Assembly: GCF_964355755.1 (NCBI RefSeq)
Contig: NC_092679.1
Coordinates: forward strand, 20,140,932-20,204,931
DNA: 64,000 nt
Direction of reading: 5' to 3'
From: Antedon mediterranea
Lineage: Eukaryota > Echinodermata > Crinoidea > Comatulida > Antedonidae
Shown: positions 11,310 to 22,400 of the stretch, in pieces
Layout: each line of letters begins with the position of its first letter
Numbering within the stretch: position 1 is the first letter of the stretch
The notes under the pieces: generated by a model
Seen by the model: the letters and a program-made list of their open reading frames with translations, nothing else
Told to the model about the DNA's origin: nothing
Database searches by the model: none
Translations under genes and position numbers: made by a program

Positions 11310-11336
11310 ATGGCCGACGCGTGCAGTGAGCAGGCG
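11310..11336 (+). CDS. candidate first coding exon (MADACSEQA)
   Basis: The ATG begins nine codons (MADACSEQA) and is followed by a strong donor, GCG|GTAAGT, at phase 0. Upstream lie CCAAT-like and CRE sequences, and the local GC content is high for this window. A possible second exon starts after the acceptor GTTACAG|GTATGG at about 11775 and gives 14 codons before TAA, for a 23-aa product. That continuation is weak. Other downstream + strand exons could be used instead. The product is not recognisable. Confidence 0.35.
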
Positions 11337-11604
11337 GTAAGTTTTGAACGTTTATTTGTTGTTACAGTTAATATGAATAACGTATATCCTGTGCGTGTTC
11401 TGTGTTAATTAACTTTGATTCTTATAGTATTTAAAAATAATAATTCTGGTACCTTTCATTTATGTTATGATTGTTTTGTATGGTTGTCTTAAGTACCTAC
11501 TCAAGACCTAGCTAAGCAGACCCACCAATCTGCAACGTGACTACCACTCAGAGAGAACGTTCTCAAACACACAAGGCTCGCGTGTACATGATGGCACCGG
11601 CCTA

Positions 11605-11621
11605 GGGGGGGGGGGGGGGGG
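11605..11621 (+). repeat. poly(G) tract, 17 G
   Basis: An uninterrupted run of 17 G follows CCTA. A C run of the same length occurs at 42763-42779. Confidence 0.9.
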
Positions 11622-12182
11622 CTAAACTTCCCGTCACATTTAGCAACAACAATGCGGTGATATTCTTACATTACACTACAAATACAATGTTTTGTTTTTA
11701 CATTGATAATAATATGACTATATAAACATAATAATTCACCATCAATTATTCGATTTTGAAGACTATGTTACAGGTATGGTTAAGAAGTATGACACGTCGT
11801 CAGCTTATAGAATCATAAAAAAATAGGTATACTGGCTTCATATTTGGATTTTCAAACGATTAAGTAGACGGCATATAAAGTATGAGCGCCAAGCTTCACA
11901 GTACGCACTACTTGTTATTAATGACATGCACTTAAGAACTCGCACTTATTAAATTGGCATTTACATCTATTTCCATTACACAGGATTAGTAAAGGAATAA
12001 ATCTAAGTCGGGCAATTTGAAGCTTAGCCACAGAACTCCCGACAGTTCATTATGAAACGTGCAAGATATTGCAGATGATTATTAACAACTATCTCGCTTA
12101 CGTCACACAAATTATTTTTCTTTATACTTGAACTAAATATTATTAACTCTGAAGACTATTAAAGGAACTAACAAAAATTACA

Positions 12183-12371
12183 TAAAGCTCTGTTTAGACT
12201 ATCAAACTAGTTTGACAAAAAAAAGTGTGATTTGCCCAAATATGGTGGTGATATGCCCTAATATAGTAGTGATATGCCCTAATATAGTAGTGATATGACA
12301 TCATTTCTGTCCATAATGGACACATCACATATTTTTGTCACATAAAGTTTGATAGTGTAGACAAAGCTTAA
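12183..12371. mobile_element. MITE, TCTACACTATCAAAC family, expanded internal repeat
   Basis: Ends are AAGCTCTGTTTAGACTATC and GATAGTGTAGACAAAGCTT. The inner 21-bp unit GTGATATGCCCTAATATAGTA occurs about three times in tandem (12248-12300), against one or two in most other copies. TTAA lies at the right edge. Confidence 0.8.
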
Positions 12372-13380
12372 GTGTCCACAATATTGGAAATCTGCATATT
12401 GTTAGAATCACAAAAATTATCTTGGTTTATGATGAAAAATTGTGGGTACAAGTTTTTATCCAATCAATAGTTTTCGATTTTACTACCTGGATTAGGTAAT
12501 TGGTTACTTTTATATTCAATATTATTTGTGTTTTATCTTTCGCATGGCATGATTGAAAAGATATTATGATGTTGACAACATACTTAAAAAAAGGCATGAT
12601 TAAGATAATGATGTGATTATAACACTGATGGAGAAGGTGATAATATATTTGTAAGAACATGGCCGACAAACAATACTCCATGAACCAGTACTATTTATTA
12701 AGGTACCAACAAAACATTGTATGGCATAATTATAATAATCATAACAATAACATAATGCTATATTAGTATGACAATGTAATAATGCTGATTAAAAGTGACA
12801 TTGCAAATTTAAAGGAACCATTGACAAAAATAATAAATATAACATGTTTATTTTCAATCAACAAAGGTTAATTAACCAATTAATATTCATGTGTAGTACA
12901 ATACCCAAATATAGGCATATTACTTCTATTTTTGGGTATTCCACAGTTTAAACACAATAGTATGAAATAGTATGATAGTCATACACTTTAATAGAGTACT
13001 CTCTTGATTAATGTAAAAATTCAGTTCTTAAAAAAGGAGATTTAATTTTCTTTACCAAATTGGCCATTAAATTACAACTTTGCCTACATATTTTAAAGTA
13101 AAAAAAAACGTATTGTACTTGAATTGGATATTGTAAATAAAAACCAGGTGAAATACAGTATATCACCTATCACTACATTATCTCCTGACCCAATAAGTGA
13201 AAGGAAAGATATTGATAGATTTATGAATATTCATCTTTTAAGAAATTAATTAACTCAGTAGATATTGCTAAAGCATGTGTCGATTTAAAAGTAATTTAAC
13301 TTTAATAGATAACAATGGTAATCAGCAATAATTTAATTTGAAACTTCAGTCAATCACCTAAGTTTATTCAGTAATTTTAG
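12372..13380. other. intergenic AT-rich stretch
   Basis: No supported gene. A short reading frame, MADKQYSMNQYYLL, starting at 12659 and ending at a GT donor (12703) was seen but has no further support. Confidence 0.3.
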
Positions 13381-13470
13381 GGACACCCCTATTAAGGGTA
13401 CATTTTCCTGTGAAACAAATAAGTTTGAACAGTATTCAGGGGACATCCCTACAAAGGAACACTTTGTTTG
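13376..13470. repeat. dispersed CCTATTAAGGGGACAC-type element fragment
   Basis: GGACACCCCTATTAAGGGTAC and GGGGACATCCCTACAAAGG are variants of a motif scattered over the window. Other occurrences lie near 5940, 15955, 19090-19236, 20450, 31050, 39480-39600, 39925-40020 and 48730. A palindromic short interspersed element is likely. Confidence 0.5.
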
Positions 13471-13663
13471 GTCTAAATAGGAGTTTTACTGTATTCAAAC
13501 CCACTTTAAATATTAATGAGATCAGTAGCAAAGAACTTATAACACAAGAATCTCCTGTTCTTCAATTTGCATTCAAAACACAGTATCGGAAGTACAGGGT
13601 TAAAAGGTCTGGGCTGGGCGACGCCATTTCACAGCATGGAGCAGCGCCCCCTCCAAACTAGGA

Positions 13664-13833
13664 AGTCAATTACTCTACCCCCCTAGAGTATTAGCAGATC
13701 CCCTCTATGATTTTGACTTTCTAATTTGATGTGGGCGCCCTACTCCTCAGTCAATTACTCTATCCCCCCTAGAGTATTAGCAGATCCCCTCTATGATTTT
13801 GACTTTCTAATTTGATGCGGGCGCACTACTCCA
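13664..13833 (+). repeat. 85-bp tandem duplication, two copies
   Basis: Two adjacent copies start at 13664 and 13749, each with AGTCAATTACTCTA, CTAGAGTATTAGCAGATCC and GATTTTGACTTTCTAATTTG. They differ at a few sites (ACCCC/TCCCC, GTGGGCGCC/GCGGGCGCA). The local GC is well above the surroundings. Confidence 0.85.
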
Positions 13834-13919
13834 TGGCTCACAATGGCGCCACCCATTAGCTGTATTCTATCCCACAATGCCTTTCGAAATTGTTACGCGC
13901 TTCGGACGAACAGGAGATT

Positions 13920-15600
13920 CTTGTGTTATAAGTTCTTTGATCAGTAGTAATAGTAGTGTTTAGTCATTAAATATTCAATATTTTATAAAAAGTCTAAATA
14001 TTTAACCAAATACAGTTCATGAATATTCATGATGTATTCATTAGAAAATACATTTTTTTAAAAAGCAGCAGGAGAAATTTAAATGTCATTGAATAAATTT
14101 ATATAATTTTCATATTCTATATTCTTAAAACTGGATTTTTATATTTTTAAAAAACAAATTACCAATTTCATGTTTAATGATTAAAAATACAAACATAACC
14201 TATTTAGCATGCATGCTTTTACAATAAATTCATGCACACGCATATATTAGCACATACGTACGTTGTGTAATGTAATATACAAATAAATTCAAAATATGCA
14301 AATGTGAAATTAAGGTATATATATAATATTACCTCTGTAAAATTATGCACAATTACACAAACACACATTAATATTTAAATGAGTTGTTTTTCTATATAAA
14401 TATGTATAATTTAAATGCAAAAAATTCCAGTTTAATCATATTCCATTTAATAATAATGTTATAGCAATTATAATATGTTAAAATCTACATTCACAATTAG
14501 TTAAAAAATTCTTTAACCCGAACTAATAAAAGTGAAAACTACGTAAAAAATATAAACATGCAGAAATAAATAATCTGACACAAACAAAAAAATAAACAAA
14601 TTAGCAGCAAATTCAATTATAGAACGCCAATGGAAGAACACTTTATTTGTAATATTTACAAAATACCTTTGCTTTTCTAAATACATCTGAAATAAATTAA
14701 TGTTAATTTAGTTCTAATAATTTGTAATCATATATAATTATAAACAAAACTAATCGATTTAATCTTTGCACATACCACGAACCTGGTCCCAAATTTGTAA
14801 TCAATTAAAATATTTAATATTAATTAAAATTTAATATTTAATGACATATGAATCTGACAATCTAACACTAAAGAATAAAATAAATAAATGTAATTGATAA
14901 TAGACAACAATATTTACAATAATACTGAGTTCTTGAAAGAACTTCACGCAGATCAATATACTAACTTTAATTAGTTGTAAAAAATTTAGTAGTGGAATGA
15001 AATGTGGTATTGTGGATGAGGTGCCCACCTTTTAATTCTACAGTCATAGGTTCGGTCATAGGTAAGTCATAAATGCCACTTCTACTGATGATGAAGAATA
15101 CATTTATAGGAAATAATGTAAATAAACCATTTTATAATTTTTCCCTAATCACATAGTTTTTTAGTTTCCTGAGGTAGGACTGACATGTTATCCCAGATAA
15201 TAAAATTATCGTTATTCAATAAGGCACAGAGATCATTTCTATCTACAAATTTGGAAGAAATTGGATAACAACATTATTTGAAATATTTACAAAAGGCACA
15301 TTTTTCTACAAATCGTCAAGTTAAAATTTACAAACATTATAATTAGGCACTTGATTATATGGAAGAAACATGTACAGTTATCAATAATTTGATCAAAATA
15401 TATATAATAATTACTATTTACTAATTGGAAAGACTTGATATCAGTTGCTACTTGTACTACGTCAAGATATTTATAGATAATCAAAAAAATGAAGGCTGAT
15501 ATTAAATAAGTAATATTTTTTATCTTTATCATATTGCATTGCAGTATTTATAAACAAAAACAAAAAAAGATATTTCTCTTCTTAAAGTACAGTAGAATTA
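13920..15600. other. very AT-rich intergenic stretch
   Basis: Nothing supportable was found. Part of it may belong to the 3' UTR or downstream flank of prox1, which ends transcription toward lower coordinates. Confidence 0.35.
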
Positions 15601-15622
15601 TCCTCATTTCAGACACCCATAT

Positions 15623-15912
15623 TTAGGAGACACTCCTATTAAGGGGACACTCCTATTAAGGGGACACTCCTATTTAGGAGACACTCCTATTAAGGGGACA
15701 CTCCTATTAAGGGGACACTCCTATTAAGGGGACACTCCTATTAAGGGGACACTCCTATTAAGGGGACACTCCTATTTAGGAGACACTCCTATTAAGGGGA
15801 CACTCCTATTAAGGGGACACTCCTATTAAGGGGACACTCCTATTTAGGGGACACTCCTATTAAGGGGACACTCCTATTAAGGGGACACTCCTATTAAGGG
15901 GACACTCTCCTA
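15623..15912 (+). repeat. 17-bp minisatellite, 17 units
   Basis: The unit AAGGGGACACTCCTATT is repeated 17 times. Units 1, 4 and 10 carry TAGGAG in place of AAGGGG, and unit 14 carries TAGGGG. The array ends in a degenerate ACACTCTCCTATG. The unit equals the terminal motif of the dispersed CCTATTAAGGGGACAC element, a copy of which sits just downstream (15955-16015). Confidence 0.95.
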
Positions 15913-15952
15913 TGTATAAATGAAGGAGGGGAAATATACATTTTAATACTAC

Positions 15953-16017
15953 AGCCAACCCCTATTAAGGGGACACGTTTGGGTCTTAAAGGTGTCCTCT
16001 TAATAGTGTTTTACTGT
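15953..16017. repeat. dispersed CCTATTAAGGGGACAC element, inverted pair
   Basis: CCCCTATTAAGGGGACACG and GGTGTCCTCTTAATAGTG form an inverted pair, followed by TTTTACTGTA. It adjoins the minisatellite and is its likely seed. Confidence 0.6.
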
Positions 16018-16019
16018 AA

Positions 16020-16276
16020 ACAAGACAGACCAATCAGAATCAGACTTTTGCAGCATGATTAATTTGTTCAAAACCCCAATTTTTCTAAATGGTGGTTTAA
16101 ACCACGATCAACAACAGTGTCTTGTCTTAGTGCTAGTCCGGATTGGGTCAATGGTGTGGAATCACGTGTCCCTTGAACTTTCAAAGGGCCAGCGGAAGCG
16201 AACCGGACACTGCAAGAGCTTTGGTGCTTTACTGGCCCGCATCCCCTATCTCTGGGCGAACTATGAATCACAACAT
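16020..16276 (-). other. prox1 proximal 3' UTR, GC-richer block
   Basis: Downstream of the stop on the minus strand, about 16090-16265 is clearly richer in GC than the surrounding DNA. It has short reading frames on both strands that resemble no protein. It is taken as 3' UTR or a conserved element by position. The end of the transcript was not located. Confidence 0.4.
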
Positions 16277-16456
16277 TTATTCTAGCTCGTCAAGGCAGTT
16301 TGCTGATTTGAAGAATTCAGGTAATGGTTCGTCTAGTTTGCTAATCACCTTATAGATGTTTTTCTTCCACGATGGCTCGCTGTCTTTATTAGCTTTGATT
16401 GCGTTAAAAAACTCAACTAAGGTGGCTTGTGAAACTGACAAGAAGCTTTCCGGAAC
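16277..16456 (-). CDS. prox1: prox1 coding exon 5 (Prospero domain C-terminus)
   Basis: The acceptor TTACAG precedes GTTCCGGAAAGC (VPESFLS). The exon encodes residues 606-664, ending SANCLDELE before TAA at 16279-16277. VPE-F, L-EFFNAI, SWKK-IYKVI and FKSANCL match the conserved Prospero domain. The phase 0 entry agrees with exon 4. The stop lies inside an AATAAA hexamer on the minus strand (GAATAAATG). Confidence 0.95.
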   Translation of the reverse strand, partial: VPESFLSVSQATLVEFFNAIKANKDSEPSWKKNIYKVISKLDEPLPEFFKSANCLDELE

Positions 16457-19400
16457 CTGTAACATATAATATAAAATAGTGAGTGAATAATATAATACTG
16501 TTAAATTGGTCAGATTTTTCCATACTCTTGACGTAATTGTACTTTAAGTACATACGAGAATACTTGCAAATAATTATTAACTTATCATATAGTATCGTAA
16601 TAATACAAACAAAAAAAGTAAGTTGGTGATCTTTACATCAGAATATTTTATCTTAAAATCTATAGATCATGCTACATTTGTGTCTGATCATGTAAGTTAT
16701 AGAAGACCTAAATGCATGGCGCGCCACTCTGGTCAGTAATATAAATCACCACCAAGATTTACGCCAGATTTACTCATCCCATCATTTTTTTTGGATAACT
16801 ATATTTTTTGGTGACGGCTTAAACTTGCCAATTGAACATGATAACATTTTTGTATTCAGTAGCACACCATGAATGTGGGCATTCCATACGGTGGTCAATA
16901 TGTACTGTGACCGCATGATGATTGTATCTTAGAGTGGCCAATATGAGTACTGACTGATTGAAATACAGCCAACCACCTATAATAGTTCAACTTATATATA
17001 GATACTAACTTCTTTGTCATACACTTGTCAAAGTTTGGCCACAGTCCTGGACGCTTGGTCTAAGTTGATCTAATTAGCATATTAGTGAGTACTTAGTGTA
17101 ACTAGCAAAAAACATACCTGGAAATCATTGCTTTTGTTGTAGTGAAGATTCAACGAACGGAATATTTCCGAGTCTGTCGACACATTAATCTGATCGGGAC
17201 TGTCAACTCCCTCGCTGAGAAACTGTCGGGAAAACTTCTCCATCTGAATGTAGTAGAACTCGCGGAAGTTACTGAACCATTTGATGATCTGCGAGGTGTT
17301 GTGTCGGTTGAATTTCACGTCTGGGAAGTGTTGTTTGAGGATGGACGAGCTTGGGTAACGAGTGTAGAAGAACATGAGTTTGGCCTTCTTCAAGTGAGAT
17401 GGCGTGAGTGTTGATGTTAGCGAGTACACTTTGGTTAAGGATTAAAACAATTTATTTTTAATTGCATACAACAAATATATCAAAATAACACTTGATAACA
17501 AATAAATATTTATCGCTTTATGCTAATGAACAACACTAAAATGTATATAGGAAATGTCGTTTCTTTCTCACTTTTATTTAATTTATGTTGTGTTTTATTT
17601 TTTATGTTTTTATGTAAAGGGTCCTGCAAAAACAGAATTGTAAACTTCTTTAATTATGCAGGATCCTTGCCATCAATTATTACTGAAATTGTAATTATAA
17701 ACTATGACTTAAATAAATGTGAATGAATTGAAAATTGAATTGAATTGAAATGTTATTTTATTTATTTTTAATTGTTTATGACATATATACTTGATGACCT
17801 TTTCTTTGATATTTAAAGTTTGATTTTAAATGTTTTATAATCACAAAATAAACTTTGATTAACTTCAACCATAGAGATCTCTATGCTTCAACCAAAAAGT
17901 AGGTGCAGTTTTCCCCATTGTGTTTTGACCTCAATTTCTTTAATTAAATTTAAGTAATTAACGAATGAAGAATTCATGCCTTTATCTATTGGTTTAATTC
18001 ACAATGGTCATTTGTTACGGTTGCCATTATACAGTAGTATCATTAAAAAAATTAAACAAGCAAATTATATCAGGGTTATCATCGATAAGTGACCGACCTA
18101 CTCTTAAGATCCAATGAATTTACCTGAGGTTTTGTGGATTAAAATGGTTGTGAAGTAATAATTTAAAGTCTGTTTTATGGGATATAAAGCTCCATTCATA
18201 TCCAAATCTTTATTTCCAAATATATTGTTTCATTTTAAAGATAAATTCCATGGGTAGTAATCTGCCATTCTTGGCAACCAAGTTTACAAAGACATCCTTT
18301 TTTTATTTTTGTAAAATTGTGAATTTTTTTTGTAATTAATTTTTTTCAATTTTAAAGAATTATTATGCTAATCTAATAAAAATGATGGAGAATTAATCTT
18401 TATGTTTTGTTTAATATCATAAATTTTTTCTACTGATCATCTTCATAATTTGAAAAAGGTGTTTATTGTGCTTAGAAGAATCATGATAATAATTACCACC
18501 ATGTAGCTTATGCCAGGGAGATAAGTTAATTAATCAGAGAGCCCTCATTTGTGTTTTTCCCTATTTTTAAAAAAGGCTTCAATATGTTATTAATTTGAAA
18601 TATAAAAACATGGCACGGAAATACTTTATAATCAGTATGTACAATTTCAAGTCATGGTTCTGGACCTGACAAAAACATTTTAAACCATTAATTTTCGTTT
18701 TTATATATGTCACCGCTGGTGTTTTTAATAGGACAACCAAATCCCTAGGTCAAAGTTGACAATCGCAACTACAAGACAAATAGTTATAATGTATTAATAA
18801 AGCAATAAAGATATTAATAAATAAACAATAAACAAAGGATATTGTTCCATTGGCGGCATTATAAATTGAAAGATCTGTAGTTCCGTCGTGGTAGTAACCA
18901 GAATCGCCCATATCGGTTTTTATCATTGGTACGGTCAACGCTTCGTAGTGTGGCATGTCACCGCTGGTAGCGTCAGTGTGTAGCATGCTAGCAGCATGGT
19001 GCGACATCAATGGACTACTTGAGAATCTAAAATAATAAATAAGTTTAAAATTTAGTACATAAATTAATCGTTTGCAAAAACTAGATTGATTGATTGAAGG
19101 GGACGCCTCCAGGAACCAACAGTGTCTCCTAAAGAGGTATTCCCTGAATAGGCGTTGACTGAAGTGTTAAAACTACATTATCCCTTTTTCATCTTATGGG
19201 GAAAAAGGTCCCCTTAATAGGAGTGTCTACTGTATAGTAGTAGTTCACCAATGAAAAATATATCAACTGTTTTAAAAAATGACATTAACTAATTGTTTTA
19301 ATAAGATACTGTGTATTCTTTACCATGCATACATAAACAATACGATAAATTGTACACAATATAACTGAATAATAAAAAAAAACCAAATATTTTTAATCAA

Positions 19401-22400
19401 ATATAGTATTTTTAATACCATATTATTATGCTTTTATATACAATATTTTGCAAAATAAAAGCAGATACAATACCAACGTCAACAATACCATTTAACAAAA
19501 TAATAAACCGTGATATTCAATGCAAATATGCTATTGTTCAGAATCCGTCATGCTAACAGATATTTTCACACAAAGAAATTAAGGTGGATCTGTTTAGTTT
19601 AAGCAATTATATCTTATATAATTACATCCGGATATGTCAGATACGGTGTCTTTTAAAATTCAATTAAAAAAAAGAAAATAAAAAGGGAATTTTCGATAAA
19701 TACCACCAAAATATTTAGTAAAACCAGAGATTGTATTGAGAAAATATATTTATTATTGAATGAATGAATTATTAAATGAATTTAATGACTTTTGCAATAT
19801 AATATTAAAGACCAATTAATTAAAAGACTAAATTGACATAAAACCAACAATTCCAACAAAAACATGCGCACCATATTTCCAAATTTTACAATAATTCATA
19901 AAAAAATACTAATTAACATTATGTGTCAATTGAAACTATTAACACAACTATACTCTGATATTGTTATGTATGTGTAATATAAATTGATAGAGAAACTCTG
20001 CCTCTGCTTCATAGTGAATATATACATATAAAATGTACAGTAATTATGTGTTTGTTGTGAGTTGTTATAGTTTAAATTGATTTCTGTATTTTATTTTTAT
20101 AAAGAAACAATAACAAATATTGATTTAACTGCAAAATAATAGTCTTAAATGCAAGCAATATGAAAAAAATATAAAATAACACAATTCCATAAACATACGG
20201 TACATAAGCATTCCCAAATAACATGAACACAAATATTTTGTTATAAGTTACTTACGGTCGGAAAAAATGAGCGGAAGAATATCTGATGATAGGTAGCAAT
20301 TAAAAGGGAAGAAAAAATACAATATATTTATAATATTAAAATAAACAATTATATAATTGTCATCCGATCATTAGGTCTATCTAAAAATATTAATTTCCAA
20401 CTAAAATATTAAATGATTAAAAAATTTAGCCATCCCCAAATAAAAGTACAACAGAACCTCTATTAAGGGGACACTTTGGGGTCCAAGAAAGTGTTGCCTT
20501 AATATGTGTTTACCCTGAATATTGGATGGCCATAGTGTTACAACATATTTCCCTTCATCCATTTCATGGCTGTTGTATGTTAGATTTAAGCGTTTTGAGC
20601 ACTAAGGACCAATTAAAAAATATCAAACATTTTAACATAAATATTAATTTTGTATGAATAAAAAAAATAAAAAAAAGTGCATCCCGATTTTTAGTGCTTT
20701 GCACAAAAAGGATGTAAAACAATATTTGATACTGAAATTAGACATTGTTGAAGGGGATGCTAAATCAAATTGACCTTACTACATAACAATTATTAAATCA
20801 TGGTTTTCTCGTGATAAATCGATTACAAATATCATAAACACAACACATCGTATCCTTCAAAGTGATGTAACATCGAACATATAAGTATATTTTCATGATT
20901 TTTTTATTGCACCTGATTGTACCTAATTACATGGTACAGATATAGAGACAAAGTAGTCGCCAGTTGAAGTTACGGAAATCAAATGAAGGATTGGCGACCT
21001 TCAACCTATTGCAGAGCGCACCATCACCTGTGCCCAATCATCATCTGTCGTTATAAATATGATATTAAAAATGGGAAACAATTCCATTACTTCTAATTCT
21101 TGACAGCTGTTAGGAATTTTCATTTTTCAATGAAATACATTTTTCTTGATGAAATTAATGCACATAATTATTGTTTTGATAAAACATGATGTTTTGTTTA
21201 TTATCGGTTTAAAAGTTTATGCTATTTTAATTATAAAGAAATTAATAGGCATAATATCAAATATTATTATGTTTAATTTATTATGAAGTAATAATTTAAT
21301 GTATGTTTTATTGCTATCATTTCTTATTATTGCTATTATTTTTTTTATTTCTCGAAAATTAAAAATGATTTTTATAGATAATAATTTGGTTTATTATGAT
21401 TTTTGAAGATGTCTTATTTCAATAGGAGTATTAACAAAAATTTGTCAAAATGTTTCATTTATTATAATAAATATTAAATTTATTGATTTTTTGTTTGTCT
21501 TATGAATACTAAAGAATTTAGTTATATTATTTTTTTATTTCTCCACAAATTATTCAAGTATGTTTGTAATATAGATTATACTTTTTTTATAAAATCATTC
21601 CTTTTTAATTTGCCCTTTGAACATTAATTCATTTTGTGCTTTTTACATTTTCTTGATCAGTTCTTAGAGGCACCCTGCATTTTGCGCTATATAAATTGAA
21701 CATTACTATTATTATATTATTAATAACATGAAATAACATTTAGTAAAGTAAAGCAATGTTCAGTTGATAATCTTCATATAAGTTGATATTTATTCAATAA
21801 CTAGAGATAAATTTGTTTTACATCTTCTTGGAATGTCTGATGAAAAGATTAGTTAAGTAGACAGGACTTGAAAGAAGACTTCCCTTTGGGCAGAGCTCTT
21901 TGAACTACTGATCATTATCACTTCCTGGTTGATGTACTTAGAAGACTTAATTACATTTAATTAATGTTAACAAATAGATAAACTATTTTGATAGTTTGAG
22001 AACACTAATAATTTACTCATTAATAATAAAGAATCCTTCTGAAGAGTGGTTTTTGTATAAATTGTTGTCATACAAAAAAAATAATTATTAAATTATTGAA
22101 TATAATTATTTAACCATAAAATAGTGAGATTCTATGATTCCAAATAGAAGCAAACGAAATTGAAGGGTGTGCCATGTAGAACAGTTCCATATGTTGAGTA
22201 TGAGTATAGCCCCAGGGGACTATGTTTAGAGTTTGGGAAAAATTATGGAGTAGGAAAATACTTTGACCAATTACCAATAGCAGTTTCTTTTTTTTAAAGT
22301 CTAAATTACGGGGTATAAGACTTGAGCATGGGATTATATATGTATTATTATTGGATGTGATATTCATCAGTTATTCAATGCACATGTTATGATTTGAACC

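Larger units (their letters stand above)
17424..18842 (-). other. prox1: putative U12-type AT-AC intron of prox1
   Basis: On the minus strand the intron begins ATATCCTTT (18842 downward), an exact match to the U12 donor consensus for AT-AC introns. Near its end it has TCCTTAAC (17441-17434), an exact U12 branch-site consensus. It ends in AC (17425-17424), about 11 nt past the branch adenosine. Exons joined this way are in frame (...AANGT|SLTST...). The intron is 1419 nt and contains a LINE 3' fragment at 17530-17745. Confidence 0.85.

Noticed and set aside
12659-12702. Possible first exon MADKQYSMNQYYLL
   Set aside because: The donor GTACCA is weak, there is no promoter-like context and no partner exon.
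15623-15912. CRISPR-like array
   Set aside because: The 17-bp units are head-to-tail without spacers, in an animal genome; it is a minisatellite.
17424-18842. Ordinary GT-AG intron between prox1 exons 3 and 4
   Set aside because: The AG at 17430-17429 needs a phase 1 donor. The only candidates (18898 and 18826) are poor, while the U12 signals match exactly and give the right frame.
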